Shown here: one piece after another, positions 8,725-17,494 of the stretch
Numbering within the stretch: position 1 is the first letter of the stretch
Layout: every line of letters starts with the position of its first letter
Source of the DNA: Clostridiaceae bacterium
Lineage (GTDB): Bacteria > Bacillota > Clostridia > Saccharofermentanales > DTU023
Assembly (NCBI GenBank): GCA_012518795.1
Contig: JAAYRL010000004.1
Coordinates: 1-37,943, forward strand
Reading direction: 5' to 3'
Length of the DNA stretch: 37,943 nucleotides
Notes under the pieces: generated by a model
What the model was told of the DNA's origin: nothing
Databases searched by the model: none
Seen by the model: only the letters and a program-made list of their open reading frames with translations
Position numbers and translations under genes: made by a program

Positions 8725-9285
8725 TCAATTCAGAGGCTCAACTACGAAATTCTCTTCGGAAATAGTTATTTCGTTTGTCCCTTCTTGTGCTACAACCTGA
8801 ATGCCTACTTTGAACGTTGGCTTCGGTTGATCTGAATCCTCGTCTAACAACTCAAACTCGATAGTTAAATTTGCTTTTAAATCGTAAACATAAGTTTTTT
8901 TCGGAACTAAGTCGTATAATCCTAGTGGTGTGCTAAGCATTAAGAATCCGCTTTCGTTTTCAGCAACAGGGATACCGTCCTGATCCGTTATTGAAAAACT
9001 GCAATTTTTAAGAGAGAGATTCGTGCTAAAAAATTTCAAGGTGCTAAGGTCAGTTCCTGTAATATTTTTAGCATAGCGCAGTTCATCCTTAACTGAAGTA
9101 GCGAGTGCAGCGCACAAAATCTGCCCCTCCGCTTCTCTGTTTGATTTTTTAAATGAACGCACCCCAAGATCTATCGCTAAGGTAATGATTCCGGTTACTA
9201 ATACCAGGAGAACTACCGTAACTAAGAGTTCGATCAGGGTCACACCTTTTTTATTATTTAATTTTTTAACTGTATTATTCCTCAT
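8725..9285 (-). CDS. Minor pseudopilin (prepilin leader, Glu+5)
   Basis: This 186-residue protein has a class III signal: leader MRNNTVKKLNNKKG, then VTLIELLVTVVLLVLVTGII with Glu at +5, an N-terminal helix, and a beta-rich C-terminal domain. It resembles GspJ/PilW-type minor pseudopilins in length, but I cannot assign it to one. The open frame extends upstream to 9339, but ATG at 9285 gives a normal 14-residue leader and overlaps the preceding gene's stop by 11 bases, as neighbours in this operon do. It is the last gene of the minus-strand minor pilin operon and should be processed by the PilD at 5416. Confidence 0.85.
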   Translation of the reverse strand: MRNNTVKKLNNKKGVTLIELLVTVVLLVLVTGIITLAIDLGVRSFKKSNREAEGQILCAALATSVKDELRYAKNITGTDLSTLKFFSTNLSLKNCSFSITDQDGIPVAENESGFLMLSTPLGLYDLVPKKTYVYDLKANLTIEFELLDEDSDQPKPTFKVGIQVVAQEGTNEITISEENFVVEPLN

Positions 9286-9616
9286 AATAGTCGTAAAAAC
9301 AGAACTCCTCACCTTCGGCATCCTTGGATTCATAGGCATTTACAGGAATAGCAACACTTGTAAGACCAGTGAAAGTATAGCTGACTGTAATCTCTGCGTC
9401 GGCTATAGTATTCCCTGGCGCCCTGTCCATCATCGTCGAAATATTTTTATCCTCCGCCCGTTTATTAAACTTAGCTGCCAGCGCAATAGCAGAAGTAAGC
9501 ATCATGATAACCAGAACTATGATGACCAGACTAACCAAAACTTCTATAAGCGTTTCTCCGCGTTTATTATTAAGTTTATTATAAAGTTTGTTTTTAAATT
9601 TATATTTTGTTTTCAT
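9275..9616 (-). CDS. Small minor pseudopilin (GspI/PilV-like)
   Basis: This 113-residue prepilin has a 20-residue basic leader ending NNKRG, then ETLIEVLVSLVIIVLVIMM with Glu at +5. The mature part is under 100 residues with a short beta domain. The ETLIEVLV start and small size recall GspI/PilV pseudopilins, which help initiate fibre assembly; this assignment is tentative. Its GAGG ribosome binding site lies in the last, degenerate unit of a 22-bp tandem array filling the gap after the PilX-like gene. The array units copy this gene's own initiation region (see 9620-9748). Confidence 0.82.
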   Translation of the reverse strand: MKTKYKFKNKLYNKLNNKRGETLIEVLVSLVIIVLVIMMLTSAIALAAKFNKRAEDKNISTMMDRAPGNTIADAEITVSYTFTGLTSVAIPVNAYESKDAEGEEFCFYDYYEE

Positions 9617-9619
9617 GTT

Positions 9620-9748
9620 ACCTCAGCTACTTACTTCTTTTTATCTCTGCTACTTATTTCATTTATCTCTGCTACTTATTTCATTTATCTCTGCTACTTA
9701 TTTCATTTATCTCTGCTACTTATTTCATTTATCTCTGCTACTTATTTC
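9620..9748 (-). repeat. 22-bp tandem array of Met-Lys-stop mini-ORFs before a pseudopilin gene
   Basis: Five near-perfect 22-bp units start at 9643, 9665, 9687, 9709 and 9731 (plus strand), with a sixth diverged unit at 9620-9641. Read on the coding (minus) strand, each unit boundary holds GAGATAA then ATGAAATAA: a weak Shine-Dalgarno, a start, one Lys codon and a stop. There are four of these (the first at 9662-9654). The diverged unit holds the real site, GAGGTAAC then ATGAAAAC. The stop codon of the upstream PilX-like gene lies in the 9731 unit. The array thus bridges the stop of one gene and the start of the next. Confidence 0.9.
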
Positions 9749-10473
9749 TGTTTGCTTATAACACAGTTTTCCCATCTTATTGTATGAACAACCTTTTTTG
9801 TAACAGTTATAGTCTTAACATTGTTGCCGTCTTTCTGCTCCTTCTTTTCGCTTGAAGTTGTAATAGGATCTGAGGTGGATTTTGTTAAATCCATCGTCAT
9901 AACCGTAATAAACTTGTCAGCTTCTGATGATGAATCATCTTTGATACCGAAAGTAATCGTCATTTTATTATTTACAGGATTAAAAACCATCTCAGCTTCT
10001 ACAGTTGCGATATTCGGTAGATTTTCATTACCTTTTATAGCAATATCCTCCAGTTTTTGCTCACTAGATTTTTTTGCCCATGCCTTAAGAACATCGCTCA
10101 GTATAGTGTTTGTCGGTGCGACATCATGATAAACTGCTTCACTAAATGTAGGTTCAGGTTCGTCGGGGCTGGTGCTTCTGCTTATTAGCGTTTCCCAGTT
10201 AGCATCATATGTTTCCGTTATAGTCACTACATACGTTTCCTCATAAGAAACACTGTCACCCTCAAGTGAATCTTTGAACAGCTTAACAGCGGAACTTACC
10301 GAAAGATAGTTCTGTTCATCGCTCTGCGTATTTTTTATACGGCCTACATTGGAAAAAGCAGTATAAACTATGACCGCTGAAATCATGACACAAACGATCA
10401 GTGCCATTAAAGCGAACACCAGGGTCGCCCCCTTTTTCGACCGTATTTTGTTTTTCAGACTACTTAAATTCAT
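9742..10473 (-). CDS. PilX/GspK-like minor pseudopilin lacking Glu+5
   Basis: This 243-residue protein has a 15-residue leader ending RSKKG, then ATLVFALMALIVCVMISAVI, a hydrophobic helix with Phe rather than Glu at +5. The KKGATLVFAL pattern recalls PilX N-terminal domains, and a missing Glu+5 is the known trait of GspK, the tip pseudopilin. An acidic, beta-rich domain follows, with Ser/Thr-rich stretches. The start at 10473 has AGGAG at good spacing and overlaps the giant gene's end by 14 bases; an in-frame Met at 10500 has no such site. It is probably the tip-complex organiser, by position and by the missing Glu. Confidence 0.8.
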   Translation of the reverse strand: MNLSSLKNKIRSKKGATLVFALMALIVCVMISAVIVYTAFSNVGRIKNTQSDEQNYLSVSSAVKLFKDSLEGDSVSYEETYVVTITETYDANWETLISRSTSPDEPEPTFSEAVYHDVAPTNTILSDVLKAWAKKSSEQKLEDIAIKGNENLPNIATVEAEMVFNPVNNKMTITFGIKDDSSSEADKFITVMTMDLTKSTSDPITTSSEKKEQKDGNNVKTITVTKKVVHTIRWENCVISKQK

Positions 10474-13400
10474 GCAATATCTCCTGAGGATCAGGGTCAA
10501 GACTATACTCGAACAGCCATATTCCGCCGTCTAGTGTGTTTGGATCGTTCGGATTAAAGTTTTCAAAATAGAACTTCTTTTCGGTATTGTTGAACAGAAT
10601 CCTCCAATTAACGTCGGGGGACATCCAATCTGTGAAATATAAATCATGTTTTTCACTGTTATATTTAGTTTGCTCAAGCCCGTTTGTTACACCACAGAAA
10701 ACAGCATTGGCACCTTCATTCCATCTTATGTATGTAAAATTATCATTTTTAAAGAGCTTAAAAAATTTCGTGTTATAGAGATCAACAACATCCCATAACA
10801 TCTTATCTGTGCTCACAGACGGCGAGTTGAGATTATAATAATCTCCCTGTAAATGCTGAACATTTACTAGTGTCCAGGTAACCGGTTGGTTCTGCCCGGG
10901 AGGATCTCCGGTCATACAATAATATTCAGGATCGATTCCTCCTTCAGTTACCTTTGCGATAACAAGATATTTTTTTGTATTATCCGTAACGGGAAGCGAA
11001 GCATTGTTATAGCCACTGACAAATTTAAGATTGTATGGTATATTCCACATAGCGTACAATACAATATTCCCTTCCGAATCCGGATTAACCGCTGTCATCG
11101 GATCCGGATTGACATTAAATTTGCCATCCTCTGTGAAATCAGCTATATTAGCAGCCTCTTCGCAAATCGTTCCGTCAGGATTCAATAGTTTTTGATAATT
11201 ACCGATTTCATCCTTATCCTTAATATACCAGCCTGCAAAGACCGGCGTTGGGGTTAAGGCAGAAACTTTACCAATCATATCATCTTTCAAAGCAGAGTAT
11301 GATTTGTTCGTGTCTGTCGAGACGAGAGAAGGATCTATTATACCTTGCTCTCCGTTATTGTAGATATAACTGTTAGCTATGTATTTATCCGTTCCATCTC
11401 CAGCATAATGTTTCAAAATAAGCTTTCCGGTGTTTTCGGTGTTTTCGGTGGAACAGATTGCGTGTAAACTGAGTTTATTACTATCAAAAGTCCTGGTATT
11501 ACTGGGATCGCGCACTTTTATATTAAGCGCCTGAACTTCAAAATTAGCTTCTCCGGCATTTTGCGCTGTGGCTACCAGATAAAACGGCGAAATATCCTCC
11601 TCCGGTCTGGCAACTGCTTTTTCGATTGATAGATTGAAGACGACAGGCTCCGAAGCCGGAGTGGATTGACCGGCCGGAATATTAGTTAGCGAATTGTAGT
11701 CCCAATTATCTCTGGTTGTTGTAATTTCGTCACAATCTATCAAATTGCCTTTTTTATCCTTCAGTATGAGGTTCCATCTTACTGTTTCTTCGGTTGGTAC
11801 CGTTGTAGGCGTAATCGGATTTGCTGACAGATTAACTTCAGCGGTGACACTAACTTTTAGTGTTGCACTGAAATATTCGCCTTTGACTAAATATCCAAGA
11901 GTTATTTCAGTCTCTTCTGTCTTGTCGATACCCATTACAGTGAGTTTACAAATATTCTTATCTGTTTCGTCTACACTTTCGTCTACACTTGCGGCTACAC
12001 TTATCTTGCCATCGATAATTACGGGATTACCATCGACAAAGTCAATCCATTCATCACCTTTTTTGATTTGAAGATTTGACAGGGAAATATTTTTTTGAAC
12101 TTCGCCATCATAAAATTTCACTTCCGTTTCATCGAAATAATCGCCAATAAATTCGCCTGTAATTGTATCCTCATGGTAAGAAAATAAATCCAAATTCATT
12201 GTGGGTTTAGTCAATTGCAGGTCTCCGTCAACAGGCAATTCTATAGGCCATTCACCGTAGTGGACATATTCTCCCGAATATTCTTGCGTAACTACCGCCG
12301 GGAATGGAAATATCTTATCTTCAAGCGAAGCATCCCCGCAGGGAAAACTATAGTTGCTAGAAGTAATCTTGTGATAAGGAGCCGGTGAAGAACTATCATT
12401 CAAGTCGGTGCAGAATTGCTCCAAGAACATATCATCATATGATTTTGAATAAATACCGTTATCTATCCAGCCAGGTTCATCCGATATTATCATCTGATCG
12501 GTTTTATAATTGTTAGCATAATAATAGCAATTATTTAACTCACCGCCTAACTGTTTTGGCAGGAAATCGTTCTCGTTATAACAAGCGTCGCCGCCTATTA
12601 CAGCAACCTTGAGATTGCCTGAAGGCTGCGGTAAAACCATATAAGAATAGCAATTATAATATTTCGGACTTATAAATGCACTTGACTCATCATTATAAGC
12701 ATGCATATTTATAGGCTTACATGTAAAGGCTGATGAAGCGATGCCGCTGATATAAATATTCAGTTTATATACACCATTAGCAGCATCGGGATCGGTATAG
12801 ATAAGCGAAGGGTCAACAATAACTCTGCCGCCGGAGTAACAATTAAAGATTCTGGTTTGATTTGTACCTGCAATACCTCCTACAGTTATGTTATCCTCAT
12901 AGTTTATACCGCAAACACCTGTACCCCTGTGCCTATTTGTATTAATCTTAATTGTAGTAACGGCAGAGCACCTGTTTATTTTCGTTCTGAGAACACCTGC
13001 CAGGCCACCTATGGTTGTTTCTCCGCAGGATACCGGTTGATCACTTTCATCAATCACCTCATAGCCGGCAACCGCACAGTTTTCAATTATACCTACGTAG
13101 TCATAAGGGCTTACTCCTCTTTTATAAGTTCCGGTACTATATTCGTTTGCCATTCCCACTAAGGTGCCGATTGCGTAATAGCCCTGAGGACTTCCTGCAG
13201 GACGCTTAATCACAGGAACAGTATCTTTTGAGTCCCTGATGAGTACGACATTTCTTATCGTAGCGCTTACGGTTAATCCGAAAACTCCCACCGAATAGCA
13301 ACCTGATGTAATAGAAAGGTTTTTTATCTTATAACTTTGACCTTCAAAACTGCCCCCGAACCATGCAAAAAACGGGACTCTATAGGTAATCTCAGCCGTC

Positions 13401-16400
13401 CCTGATGTTTCACCGAGAGCGGCAATCGGCGTATAGCCCGTTCTGCCAATGCACTCTATATCATAATCCTGGATGAAGTTCTGTCTTTCTCTCAGTGCAG
13501 TAAAATCTGACAGACCATCAAGTGGTGATAATAGCGGATAAGACCAGATGTTGTTGAAATAATCCACATTTATACTTGAAGGATATTTAGCTGACATTAA
13601 GTAAGGGAAATATTTGCAGTAATATGGTCGTCTGTATGTTGATGAATCCCTATCATCATTTGTCATCCGATCGTTGGTTTTCGACAAACTGTTCCAGTTA
13701 ATAAACTGAAGTTGGTCAAGTGACCTGATTCTATATGGATTACCCACCGTTCCAGGATCATATTGATGAAGATCTGGTTTAGTGCCGGCGTAAGTCCAAG
13801 CCCATTTTCCCCAGTCTTTGATCTTTATTGATTTAGCGAAGAAAGGACAGAAAGTATATTCGAGTTTACTTGTAGTTGTCGGGTTTAATACTACCGTAGC
13901 ATTCTGTGCATTCTGCGTCATGAACAAATATTTATTTGCATTTATACCATCAGTGTTATATGAAGTAGCGGGATTTGCTTCGTCACAAGTGGTATAGCAA
14001 TGGAACTTATAACCATTATATTTATTGTCAAAATAAAAGTCGGCAGCATTATTTGTAGCTGTACGTTCGTGCACACTCACTCCATTCCAAGTTACTTTTA
14101 CTTTTAAATTTTTGACACCTTCTTTAACAAAATACCCATAGCCGTATTCTTTGACAATTCCTCCGTCGTTATGTGCTACGTTTGTGGTGTCATGGTATAC
14201 CGCCTTGAAGTTGTTAGGTTCGCCTTTTCTGCCTACAATATAAATCTTGTATCCCTGAGAGCCTCCTTCAACATTCTCCCAGTAGAACAAACCGGTTTTA
14301 CCGAAATCAGGTACTTCTTCCGGCTCCGGCGGTATCTTCCAATCACCATAATGCGGGAGATCGGTTATCGATAAATAAGGGTAAGTGATAAGGGGATCAG
14401 GCTCAAGGTCAGTTTTTTGATTATATGGGTGGGTGTCAAGTGTGTTGTCATCGTTCGAAAATTTGCCGCCCAATTTAGTGGCAGCCTCGGCAATAGATGT
14501 GAATTTATATTCTTCAGAACCTTCCAGATCAGTAGCTTCAGATTTGAAGTAGTAGACATTGGTTACTGTTGTTGCGGACGGAACTGTACTGTATATGGCA
14601 GTCGCCTTTGACTCGGAGGAGTTAAAGAGCGAATATGAATTGGTGACACTGGCAATTCCGTTCGGAACAAAACCTGCTGCCGCAGCAATTTCATCTTCGA
14701 CTGAACCTATTGCAAAACCAGCGGAGTATGAGCCTGAAATAGAGGATCCTTCAGCAAGTTCACCTGCCAGTCCGCCTATCTTGGAAGTCGGTGCTCCTCC
14801 GATTAGATATGAGTCAGCATATGAGTCCTTTATATCGGCATTACCGCTTGTGCCTATCAATCCGCCAATCGAGCCCGTTCCCTCAATTATTGTTGAGGCA
14901 AAGCTGTGTTCGATTGTTAGATTGGAAGAAGAACTTCCTACAAGTCCGCCGACATTGGTAGTGCCTTTCAATAAAATATTGTCTTCATAGGTGTCTGGTT
15001 TAAAATAATCTTTTTCGACATAAAGTTGGCAGTCTTTTATTGTGAGGTCAGAGGTAGCAGTTCCCACTCCCACCAGACCGCCTACGTTCGTGCCGCCGTC
15101 TATCTCTGTGTTAACCATAGTAGCATTGGATATCATAAGGTCAGAGGTTGCCTTTCCTATCAGACCGCCTACGTTCGTACCGTTCTCTATCTTAGTGTTT
15201 TTCATGGTAACCTCGGACATCTTAAGGTTAGAGCCGGCAGTTCCCACTCCCACCAGACCGCCTACGTCCGTACCGCTGTCTATCTGGGTGTTATCCATAG
15301 TAACCTTGGATATCGTAAGGTCAGAGGTGGCTGTTCCCACCAGACCGCCTACGTCCGTACCGTTCTCTATCTTGGTGTTATCCATGGTAACCTTGGATAT
15401 CGTAAGGTCAGAGGTGACATTTCCCACCAGACCGCCAACGTCCGTGCTGCCATTTATCTGGGTGTTATCCATGGTTACGTCGGATATCGTAAGGTCAGAG
15501 GTAGCTGTTCCCACTCCCATCAGACCTCCTACGTTCGTACCGCTGTCTATCTGGGTGTTATCCATGTTAACGTTGGATATCTTAAGGTTAGAGGTGGAAG
15601 TAGCTGTTCCTACCAGACCACCTACGTCCGTGTCACCGTCTATTTTTGTGTTATCCATGTTAACGTTGGATATCTTAAGGTTAGAGGTGGAGGTAGCTGT
15701 TCCGACCAGACCGCCTACGTTCGTACCGCTGTTTATCTGGGTTTTATCCATGGTAACGTTGGATATCGTAAGGTTAAAGGTGGAGGTAGCTGTTCCTACC
15801 AGACCGCCTACGTCCGTACCGCTGTCTATCTTGGTGTTATCCATGGTAACGCCGGATATCGTAAGATCAGAGTCGGCTGTTCCCACCAGACCGCCTACGT
15901 CCGTGCCACCGTCTATCTTGGTGTTATCCATGGTAACGTCGGATATCGTAAGGTTAGAGGTAGCCTTTCCCACCAGACCGCCTGCTTCCGAGCCTCCGTA
16001 AATCTTTTCGTCCACCATTGTCAGGCCGGAAATCTCGTTTCCTGCGAAACTACCGAATAAACCCGCAGTGTTCACAGGGTTGGCGTTGTCTCCGATTTGC
16101 ATATTAATAATTTTGAATGAATCGGATGATTCCGGTGCAGACGGATCGATATAGCCCGAATATTTCATTAAGTCCGAGTTATCAATCGGTGTGAATGTCT
16201 TATCACCGTAAAGTGTCTTCCAAAGAAACTGTTCTTCAACAGGCCGAGTATTATCGGAGTCATCATCAAAATCTATATCCGAAATCTGTTTTGCAGAAGT
16301 AACTGCAGTTGCCGGCAAGCCCGAAGTCGAGTTATCTAAATTCTGGAGATGTCTACCATACGCTATATTGGCTTCGGTTTCCGTCTCCGTCTCAGAAATC

Positions 16401-17494
16401 GTGTTCAACGACTCGAATAAACTGTTTACAGTCCTTACAATCGGACCTACGTCTAAAACACTGTTATTATCGCTGGAGACAGAGAATGAAAGCTCTAGGT
16501 CCTCACCCGGAGTTAGAGCAGCATCACCCGGAGTTAGAGCAGCATCAACCGGAGTTCGTGATACTTCATCATAAGTAAGTGATGTCAATTGCGATGGCGA
16601 TGGCCATGTTGCATCGCCGAAAGTGTCTTGGAAGCGTTTACCGACTTCCAGCTCATCAAGTACAACTGACAAAGTAAATTTACTTGGACCGGCAGGCATG
16701 ACATCGAAATCCTGCTTGATCGTAACTGACTGTTTGCTCGTTTTTCCCTTAACTGTAAGCTCAAATGTAAGAGTGTCTATGTCAGGGCCCGAAGGAAGAA
16801 TGGCCGTCATATTCGCTTGCAAAATGTCGGCATTGATGATATTCAGTGACGCGTTGATTTTGTCACCGTTTGCATCCTCAGGCATATTTGCTTTACCGCC
16901 ATAGTAGCCTACTTTATTATCACCTTTTAAGTCGTCCCTGAACTCCTTGAACCTGATTGAAGAGGTCCCGCTTTTGTCCAGTGATTCAGTGTTATTAACA
17001 TAAAAACTATCAGCTGATCTTTCTTCCGAGTAGAATGCCGAATAGACATATCCGGTAATAGGGTCCAGTTCAATGACCCAGTTATCATCGAGTACATCAT
17101 CGTCTATGCTTCCTTTTGGAAAAATAAAATCTACAAGATTACTCAGAGAGGTATCTTTATTATGATAAAAATACCTTAAGCTATCATGATTTACCGTATC
17201 ATCAGGATCTTCTTCCCAATCGGCAGGTTTGTCTTCGACATCTCTAAGTTCTGCGTACGTAAATAATTTGTCTATTTCTCCTGATGCTTTTAACTCTATG
17301 ATTCTGTTCTGGGCGCTTACATACATGCTCTGAGCTATGTTGTCCAGTTTAGTTTGCTTATTACGGTCAACCAGGTTTTGAACGCCGACAAATGCAATAG
17401 CGCCAAGAATAACTACTATCGCAACAACGATGAGTGTTTCAGTCAGTGTTAAACCTTTTTTACTTTTTAATTGGCTGTTAATTCTTGTTTTCAC
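10460..17494 (-). CDS. Giant GLUG-repeat pseudopilin, candidate pilus tip adhesin
   Basis: This 2344-residue protein starts with a genuine prepilin signal: leader ending KSKKG, then LTLTETLIVVAIVVILGAIA with Glu at +5 and a pilin-like N-terminal domain to about residue 150. After a linker containing a 7-residue repeat come 10 near-identical GLUG units (about 502-812) and diverged ones to about 950. A second GLUG-type region follows, from RIRSLDQLQFINW (about 1257) through GGIAGTNQTRIFNCYS (about 1550). Bacterial Ig-like stretches come next, then an InlB-like B-repeat (FAGWYIKDKDE to VLYAMW, about 2031-2152) and a 190-residue C-terminal module I do not recognise. No LPXTG or other anchor is seen, so the pilin helix is the only attachment. 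Start: GTG at 17494 with GAGG six bases upstream; a TTG at 17506 lacks a site. First gene of the minor pilin operon. Confidence 0.88.
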   Translation of the reverse strand: MKTRINSQLKSKKGLTLTETLIVVAIVVILGAIAFVGVQNLVDRNKQTKLDNIAQSMYVSAQNRIIELKASGEIDKLFTYAELRDVEDKPADWEEDPDDTVNHDSLRYFYHNKDTSLSNLVDFIFPKGSIDDDVLDDNWVIELDPITGYVYSAFYSEERSADSFYVNNTESLDKSGTSSIRFKEFRDDLKGDNKVGYYGGKANMPEDANGDKINASLNIINADILQANMTAILPSGPDIDTLTFELTVKGKTSKQSVTIKQDFDVMPAGPSKFTLSVVLDELEVGKRFQDTFGDATWPSPSQLTSLTYDEVSRTPVDAALTPGDAALTPGEDLELSFSVSSDNNSVLDVGPIVRTVNSLFESLNTISETETETEANIAYGRHLQNLDNSTSGLPATAVTSAKQISDIDFDDDSDNTRPVEEQFLWKTLYGDKTFTPIDNSDLMKYSGYIDPSAPESSDSFKIINMQIGDNANPVNTAGLFGSFAGNEISGLTMVDEKIYGGSEAGGLVGKATSNLTISDVTMDNTKIDGGTDVGGLVGTADSDLTISGVTMDNTKIDSGTDVGGLVGTATSTFNLTISNVTMDKTQINSGTNVGGLVGTATSTSNLKISNVNMDNTKIDGDTDVGGLVGTATSTSNLKISNVNMDNTQIDSGTNVGGLMGVGTATSDLTISDVTMDNTQINGSTDVGGLVGNVTSDLTISKVTMDNTKIENGTDVGGLVGTATSDLTISKVTMDNTQIDSGTDVGGLVGVGTAGSNLKMSEVTMKNTKIENGTNVGGLIGKATSDLMISNATMVNTEIDGGTNVGGLVGVGTATSDLTIKDCQLYVEKDYFKPDTYEDNILLKGTTNVGGLVGSSSSNLTIEHSFASTIIEGTGSIGGLIGTSGNADIKDSYADSYLIGGAPTSKIGGLAGELAEGSSISGSYSAGFAIGSVEDEIAAAAGFVPNGIASVTNSYSLFNSSESKATAIYSTVPSATTVTNVYYFKSEATDLEGSEEYKFTSIAEAATKLGGKFSNDDNTLDTHPYNQKTDLEPDPLITYPYLSITDLPHYGDWKIPPEPEEVPDFGKTGLFYWENVEGGSQGYKIYIVGRKGEPNNFKAVYHDTTNVAHNDGGIVKEYGYGYFVKEGVKNLKVKVTWNGVSVHERTATNNAADFYFDNKYNGYKFHCYTTCDEANPATSYNTDGINANKYLFMTQNAQNATVVLNPTTTSKLEYTFCPFFAKSIKIKDWGKWAWTYAGTKPDLHQYDPGTVGNPYRIRSLDQLQFINWNSLSKTNDRMTNDDRDSSTYRRPYYCKYFPYLMSAKYPSSINVDYFNNIWSYPLLSPLDGLSDFTALRERQNFIQDYDIECIGRTGYTPIAALGETSGTAEITYRVPFFAWFGGSFEGQSYKIKNLSITSGCYSVGVFGLTVSATIRNVVLIRDSKDTVPVIKRPAGSPQGYYAIGTLVGMANEYSTGTYKRGVSPYDYVGIIENCAVAGYEVIDESDQPVSCGETTIGGLAGVLRTKINRCSAVTTIKINTNRHRGTGVCGINYEDNITVGGIAGTNQTRIFNCYSGGRVIVDPSLIYTDPDAANGVYKLNIYISGIASSAFTCKPINMHAYNDESSAFISPKYYNCYSYMVLPQPSGNLKVAVIGGDACYNENDFLPKQLGGELNNCYYYANNYKTDQMIISDEPGWIDNGIYSKSYDDMFLEQFCTDLNDSSSPAPYHKITSSNYSFPCGDASLEDKIFPFPAVVTQEYSGEYVHYGEWPIELPVDGDLQLTKPTMNLDLFSYHEDTITGEFIGDYFDETEVKFYDGEVQKNISLSNLQIKKGDEWIDFVDGNPVIIDGKISVAASVDESVDETDKNICKLTVMGIDKTEETEITLGYLVKGEYFSATLKVSVTAEVNLSANPITPTTVPTEETVRWNLILKDKKGNLIDCDEITTTRDNWDYNSLTNIPAGQSTPASEPVVFNLSIEKAVARPEEDISPFYLVATAQNAGEANFEVQALNIKVRDPSNTRTFDSNKLSLHAICSTENTENTGKLILKHYAGDGTDKYIANSYIYNNGEQGIIDPSLVSTDTNKSYSALKDDMIGKVSALTPTPVFAGWYIKDKDEIGNYQKLLNPDGTICEEAANIADFTEDGKFNVNPDPMTAVNPDSEGNIVLYAMWNIPYNLKFVSGYNNASLPVTDNTKKYLVIAKVTEGGIDPEYYCMTGDPPGQNQPVTWTLVNVQHLQGDYYNLNSPSVSTDKMLWDVVDLYNTKFFKLFKNDNFTYIRWNEGANAVFCGVTNGLEQTKYNSEKHDLYFTDWMSPDVNWRILFNNTEKKFYFENFNPNDPNTLDGGIWLFEYSLDPDPQEILHEFK
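11040..11400 (-). other. InlB B-repeat-like module in the giant pseudopilin
   Basis: The encoded stretch has the pattern of the Listeria_Bacteroides/InlB B repeat: a strand (KLILKHYAG), a long loop, then VFAGWYIKDKDE and NIVLYAMW at the end. In other surface proteins this module is a beta-grasp-like stalk or binding domain. Only one copy is recognisable. Confidence 0.6.
15055..15995 (-). repeat. GLUG repeat array in the giant pseudopilin gene
   Basis: Ten units of 29-32 codons are very similar, each with the order VGGLVG, a short variable turn, DLTIS(D/K/N)VTMDNT(K/Q)I and (D/E/N)xGT(D/N). At DNA level the CCAGACCGCCTACG block recurs in nearly every unit (plus strand). Length differs by whole codons in the turn after VGGLVG: GTATSDL, GTATSTSNL or GVGTATSDL. 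GLUG motifs are believed to build beta-solenoid surface proteins. The high DNA identity indicates recent expansion by recombination or slippage. Confidence 0.9.
16505..16559 (-). repeat. 21-bp in-frame repeat (DAALTPG) in the giant pseudopilin
   Basis: A 21-bp unit recurs at 16505, 16526 and 16547 (the third partial and diverged). It encodes DAALTPG repeats in the linker between the pilin-like domain and the GLUG region. It is Pro/Ala/Thr-rich and probably a flexible spacer. Confidence 0.85.

Noticed and set aside
9286-9339. Upstream start for the 186-residue pseudopilin
   Set aside because: It would give a 32-residue leader running through the previous gene; the 9285 ATG gives a normal 14-residue leader.
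9185-9855. Plus-strand frames across the pseudopilin genes and the 22-bp array
   Set aside because: Low-complexity hydrophobic shadow translations of the array and of two minus-strand genes with clear prepilin signals.
15026-16060. Long plus-strand open frames (up to 344 codons) opposite the GLUG array
   Set aside because: They are antisense shadows of a repeated coding sequence. The repeat keeps all frames open, no ribosome binding site is present, and the minus frame continues for 7 kb with a clear prepilin signal.
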